Shown here piece by piece: positions 6,439-8,764 of a DNA stretch of 8,764 bases (positions are counted from its first letter, which is position 1; each line of letters opens with the position of its first letter). The notes under the pieces are model-generated. The model worked only from the letters and a program-made list of their open reading frames with translations. It was not told the DNA's origin and ran no database searches. The DNA comes from CAYRGE01 sp964423985 (lineage in GTDB: Bacteria > Patescibacteriota > Minisyncoccia > Phycocordibacterales > CAYRGE01). The position numbers were made by a program, and so were the translations under genes. Where the stretch lies: the NCBI GenBank assembly GCA_964423985.1, contig CAYRGE010000023.1:1-8764 (forward strand), written 5' to 3'.

Positions 6439-6621
6439 GTAATATATATTTTTGTGCCTTACTTTGTTGAAATTCGTAGTTTTAAGTGTGGTGCATAAAA
6501 ATATTATAATATGTTATCTCGGTCAATTTAACTTGCTTGTTTTTTAAGCATTAGAGTTGACGGAGCAAGGGAATAAAAGGTTATGAAAAGCAGTTTTTAT
6601 TAGTTTTTTACTTTAGTTATT
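6439..6621 (+). promoter_or_regulatory. Structured groES leader (or small RNA)
   Basis: Two extended imperfect stem-loops lie between the consensus promoter and groES. In the first, TGTGCCTTACTT (6453-6464) pairs with AAGTGTGGTGCA (6484-6495) through Watson-Crick and G-U pairs with one mismatch, and flanking T and A runs can extend it to about 6446-6504. In the second, CTC and GTC (6518-6524) plus AACT (6530-6533) pair with AGTTGAC and GAG (6555-6565), enclosing a TGCTT/AAGCA hairpin (6534-6550) with a T-rich loop. A six-codon ORF (MKSSFY, 6583-6603) follows, with AAGGG ending 11 nt before its ATG. This may be a thermosensor-like or attenuating leader, or an independent RNA ending before groES. 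No known RNA family is recognised. Pairing was done by eye in AT-rich sequence. Confidence 0.4.
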
Positions 6622-6945
6622 ATGACAGCTAAAAAAAATACAGACAAAATACAAACAATTGTTCCAGTTGGTGATCGTGTTCTTGTTGGTTTTTCTAAAA
6701 AAGAAGAAACTCAAACACAGTCTGGTATAATAATTCCAGATTCAGCAAGTCAAAAAAAACAAGGTCAGGGCAAGGTTGTTGCTGTTGGGGAAGGTAAGAT
6801 TGATGACAGTGGTAATCTGGTTCCCGTGCAAGTTAAAGTTGGTGATACAATTGTGTTTTCTGAATATGCAGGAGAAAAAGTAAGTATTAATGATGAAGAT
6901 TATTATGTGATAAGTGAAAGTAATATTTTAGCAATAATTAAATAA
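6622..6945 (+). CDS. groES: Co-chaperonin GroES (Hsp10)
   Basis: GroES forms the heptameric lid that caps the GroEL cavity during ATP-driven folding in the cytoplasm. The 107 residues exceed the usual 95-97 because of an N-terminal extension of about 10 residues (MTAKKNTDKI) ahead of the conserved VPVGDRVLV strand (14-22). The mobile loop carries the GroEL-binding hydrophobic triad in SGIIIPDSA (34-42, I36-I38). GKVVAVGEGKIDDSGNLVP (50-68) forms the core and roof, and VKVGDTIVFSEYAGEKV and ESNILAIIK close the barrel. No later ATG exists, so the start is fixed. No Shine-Dalgarno sequence precedes it, since the 20 nt upstream are T-rich. It lies 97 nt before groEL in the usual order and is probably co-transcribed. 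The stop is TAA. Confidence 0.97.
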   Translation: MTAKKNTDKIQTIVPVGDRVLVGFSKKEETQTQSGIIIPDSASQKKQGQGKVVAVGEGKIDDSGNLVPVQVKVGDTIVFSEYAGEKVSINDEDYYVISESNILAIIK

Positions 6946-6985
6946 CCAATACAAACAAAGGGGTTTTAAGAAAATTCGTGTTATT

Positions 6986-7022
6986 TAATAGAAACAAGTA
7001 TGTTGTTTATTAGTGTTTATTA
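6986..7022 (+). promoter_or_regulatory. groES-groEL intergenic hairpin and 10-bp-spaced direct repeat
   Basis: AAACAA (6992-6997) pairs perfectly with TTGTTT (7003-7008) across a GTATG loop, and TAAT (6986-6989) extends the stem with ATTA (7009-7012) past a 2-nt bulge. The right arm overlaps GTTTATTA at 7005-7012, repeated exactly at 7015-7022 with a 10-nt period. The hairpin lacks a following T run, so it is more likely an mRNA processing or stability element than a terminator. The repeat could be a protein-binding site or an alternative pairing strand. No clear internal promoter for groEL is seen; TAAATT at 7027-7032 is the best poor candidate. Confidence 0.35.
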
Positions 7023-7042
7023 ACTGTAAATTAATTAAAATT

Positions 7043-8692
7043 ATGGCAAAACAAATTCTTTTTGCTGAGCAAGCTAGAAAGTCACTAAAGAATGGGGTTG
7101 AGGCTGTTGCAAATGTAGTTAGTGTTACCATTGGACCACGAGGTCGTAATGTTGTGCTTGATAAGGGGTTTGGCACACCAACAGTTACAAATGATGGAGT
7201 TTCAATTGCTAGAGAAATAGAACTTTCAGATAAATTTGAGAATATGGGAGCAGAGATTGTCAAAGAGGTTGCGAATAAGACAAATGAGGTAGCGGGAGAT
7301 GGAACAACAACTGCAGTTATTTTAACAAATGCAATTGTTCAAGAGGGAATGAAGCAGGTTGCAATGGGAGTTAATGCAATGGCTGTGCGGTCTGGAATTG
7401 AAAAAGCGTCAAAAGATGCAGTGGAAGAATTAAAGAAAATGGCAAAACCAATAAAGGATAAAACTGAAATTAAGCAAGTAGCTTCAATCTCTGCTGAATC
7501 AGAAGAAATGGGTAAGATAATTGCTGAGACAATTAGCAAGGTTGGTAAGGACGGCGTTGTAACTGTTGAAGAGTCTCAGATTTTTGGTATAGAATCCGAA
7601 GTTGTAGAGGGGCTTGAGTTTGACCAAGGATATCTTTCTCCATATATGGTTACAAATACAGAGCGAATGGAGGCAGAATTTAAAGATCCAGCTATTTTAG
7701 TAACAGATAAGAAAATTGCAGCAATGAACGATATCTTGCCTGTGCTTGAAAAAATAGCACAGTCTGGAAAAAAAGAACTCGTTATTATTGCTGAAGATAT
7801 TGAAGGAGAGGCACTCACTACGCTTGTAATAAACAAACTCCGTGGTGCTTTTAGTGCATTAACCATAAAAGCACCAGGGTATGGTGACAGAAAAAAAGAA
7901 ATGCTTGAGGATATTGCAATTATACTCGGGACGACTGTTATATCAGAAGAAAAAGGTATGAAGCTTGAAAAAGTAGAACTTAATCAGCTTGGAAGTGCCC
8001 GTAAAATAATATCAACAAAAGAAAAAACAATTATTGTAAGTGGTAAGGGTAAAAAAATAGAAATAGAAAATCGCATTGAGCAACTGAAAACACAACTCTC
8101 GCAAGCAAGCTCAAAATTTGATAAAGAAAAAATAGGAGAGAGAATTGCAAAACTATCTGGAGGAGTAGGTGTTATAAAAGTTGGAGCAGCAACTGAAACT
8201 GAAATGAAATATCTAAAACTCAAAATAGAAGATGCAGTAAATGCAACCAGAGCAGCGATTGATGAAGGAGTTGTTCCGGGAGGTGGCGTTACTCTTGTTA
8301 ATGTTGCAAGATCTCTAAAAAACAAACTCGCATCAAATGCGGCATATGAAATTCAAGTTGGTTATGACATTGTTGTGCGAGCACTTGAAGCACCATTAAA
8401 GCAAATAGCTATTAATGCTGGTAAAGACGACGGTTCAGTTATTGTAGAAAAAGTTCAAAACGCCGAAGGAGATGCTGGGTATGATGCACTATTAGACAAA
8501 TTTGTAAACAATATGCTTAGTGCTGGTATCCTTGATCCAGTTAAGGTTACGCGAAATGGAGTACAAAACGCATCAAGTGCGGCTGCTGTATTGCTTACAA
8601 CCGAAGCTGCGGTTGCTGAAGAACCTAAAAAAGACACAGCAGAAGGTATGCCTCCTGCTGGAATGCCTGGAGGAATGCCTGGGGGTTTTTAA
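7043..8692 (+). CDS. groEL: Chaperonin GroEL (Hsp60)
   Basis: GroEL is the double-ring, 14-subunit ATP-dependent folding chamber that works with GroES. The start at 7043 is chosen because MAKQILFAEQARKSL matches the family N-terminus; an in-frame ATG at 7013 would add ten non-homologous residues. The product has 549 residues, as expected. The ATP-site residues are intact: D51 in TNDGV, D86 in GDGTTT (85-90) and D397 in IEDAVNATRAA, equivalent to E. coli D52, D87 and D398. The apical substrate-binding region has GYLSPYMV (196-203) and KAPGYGDRKKEML (276-288). The tail is a GGM-type repeat, GMPPAGMPGGMPGGF, ending in Phe. It follows groES by 97 nt and ends 49 nt before a strong terminator. The upstream sequence is A/T-only with no Shine-Dalgarno sequence. 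The stop is TAA. Confidence 0.98.
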   Translation: MAKQILFAEQARKSLKNGVEAVANVVSVTIGPRGRNVVLDKGFGTPTVTNDGVSIAREIELSDKFENMGAEIVKEVANKTNEVAGDGTTTAVILTNAIVQEGMKQVAMGVNAMAVRSGIEKASKDAVEELKKMAKPIKDKTEIKQVASISAESEEMGKIIAETISKVGKDGVVTVEESQIFGIESEVVEGLEFDQGYLSPYMVTNTERMEAEFKDPAILVTDKKIAAMNDILPVLEKIAQSGKKELVIIAEDIEGEALTTLVINKLRGAFSALTIKAPGYGDRKKEMLEDIAIILGTTVISEEKGMKLEKVELNQLGSARKIISTKEKTIIVSGKGKKIEIENRIEQLKTQLSQASSKFDKEKIGERIAKLSGGVGVIKVGAATETEMKYLKLKIEDAVNATRAAIDEGVVPGGGVTLVNVARSLKNKLASNAAYEIQVGYDIVVRALEAPLKQIAINAGKDDGSVIVEKVQNAEGDAGYDALLDKFVNNMLSAGILDPVKVTRNGVQNASSAAAVLLTTEAAVAEEPKKDTAEGMPPAGMPGGMPGGF

Positions 8693-8741
8693 AACAACAC
8701 CCTGAGGGTTATTTGCAGAGATAAAAACAAAACACAATACA

Positions 8742-8764
8742 AAAAACGCCACGAAGGCGTTTTT
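8742..8764 (+). terminator. Intrinsic terminator of groES-groEL
   Basis: A perfect 9-bp stem, AAAAACGCC (8742-8750) and GGCGTTTTT (8756-8764), encloses the loop ACGAA. The 3' arm itself supplies the T run, and the window ends inside it, so the T tract may be longer. With A on one side and T on the other it could stop transcription from both directions. A smaller ACCC-TGA-GGGT hairpin lies just after the stop codon (about 8699-8709) without a proper T tract. Confidence 0.88.

Noticed and set aside
6435..6442. GAGTGTAA as half of a CIRCE operator
   Set aside because: One base of the consensus half is missing and no TTAGCACTC partner lies 9 nt upstream.
6557..6585. TTGACG at 6557-6562 as a second groES promoter
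   Set aside because: No acceptable -10 hexamer lies 16-18 nt downstream (GTTATG and TTATGA are poor), and the sequence is better explained as an arm of the second leader stem-loop.
7013..7042. Upstream in-frame ATG that would lengthen GroEL by ten residues
   Set aside because: The extra residues do not match the family, whose N-terminus begins at MAKQILF; 7043 is the conserved start.
1..8764. tRNA, rRNA, CRISPR array, transposase, or defence/toxin-antitoxin genes
   Set aside because: No T-loop (GGTTCGAAT-type) cloverleaf, regularly spaced repeat array or transposase motif was found; all long frames are assigned to housekeeping families.

Overview
The window is AT-rich bacterial chromosome carrying seven complete housekeeping genes: recR, dnaB, cysS and corA on the minus strand, then a ctpA-type protease, groES and groEL on the plus strand. 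Every gene reads through in the standard code. The protein style resembles Patescibacteria (Candidate Phyla Radiation), probably a Parcubacteria-like lineage. Pointers are the RecR N-terminus (FPGIGPRQAGRFVYFLL), its unusual TOPRIM loop, the CorA C-terminus, the DnaB Walker A form ARPSIGKT and the absence of Shine-Dalgarno (SD) sequences. This placement rests on recalled family resemblance, not on a search.

Layout. 1-252 has no credible gene and holds a degenerate REP-like inverted repeat of the 'GTCATTGCGAGG..CGAAGCAATCC' type. 254-2260 is a tight dnaB-recR pair (minus, 3 nt apart) with an extended -10 box just before dnaB. 2261-2393 carries that promoter and a weak hairpin at the end of cysS. 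2394-4738 is a corA-cysS pair (minus, 17 nt apart). 4739-4879 is a divergent promoter region between corA and ctpA. 4880-6121 is the S41 protease. 6122-6621 is a 500-nt gene-free stretch with stem-loops and a consensus sigma70-type promoter that leads into a long, apparently structured groES leader. 6622-8692 is groES-groEL, followed by a near-perfect intrinsic terminator at the window's end.

Function. The genes cover replication (DnaB helicase), recombinational repair (RecR), translation (Cys-tRNA synthetase), divalent-cation transport (CorA), envelope protein processing (CtpA) and protein folding (GroES/GroEL). No defence system, mobile element, CRISPR array, RNA gene of known family or recognisably new multi-gene system is visible.

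The most interesting signals concern gene expression. None of the seven starts has an SD sequence. Three first genes (dnaB, corA, ctpA) have a -10 box only 5-8 nt before the ATG, which predicts leaderless mRNAs. The groES transcript, by contrast, has about 180 nt of leader with two extended stem-loops and a possible six-codon upstream ORF.
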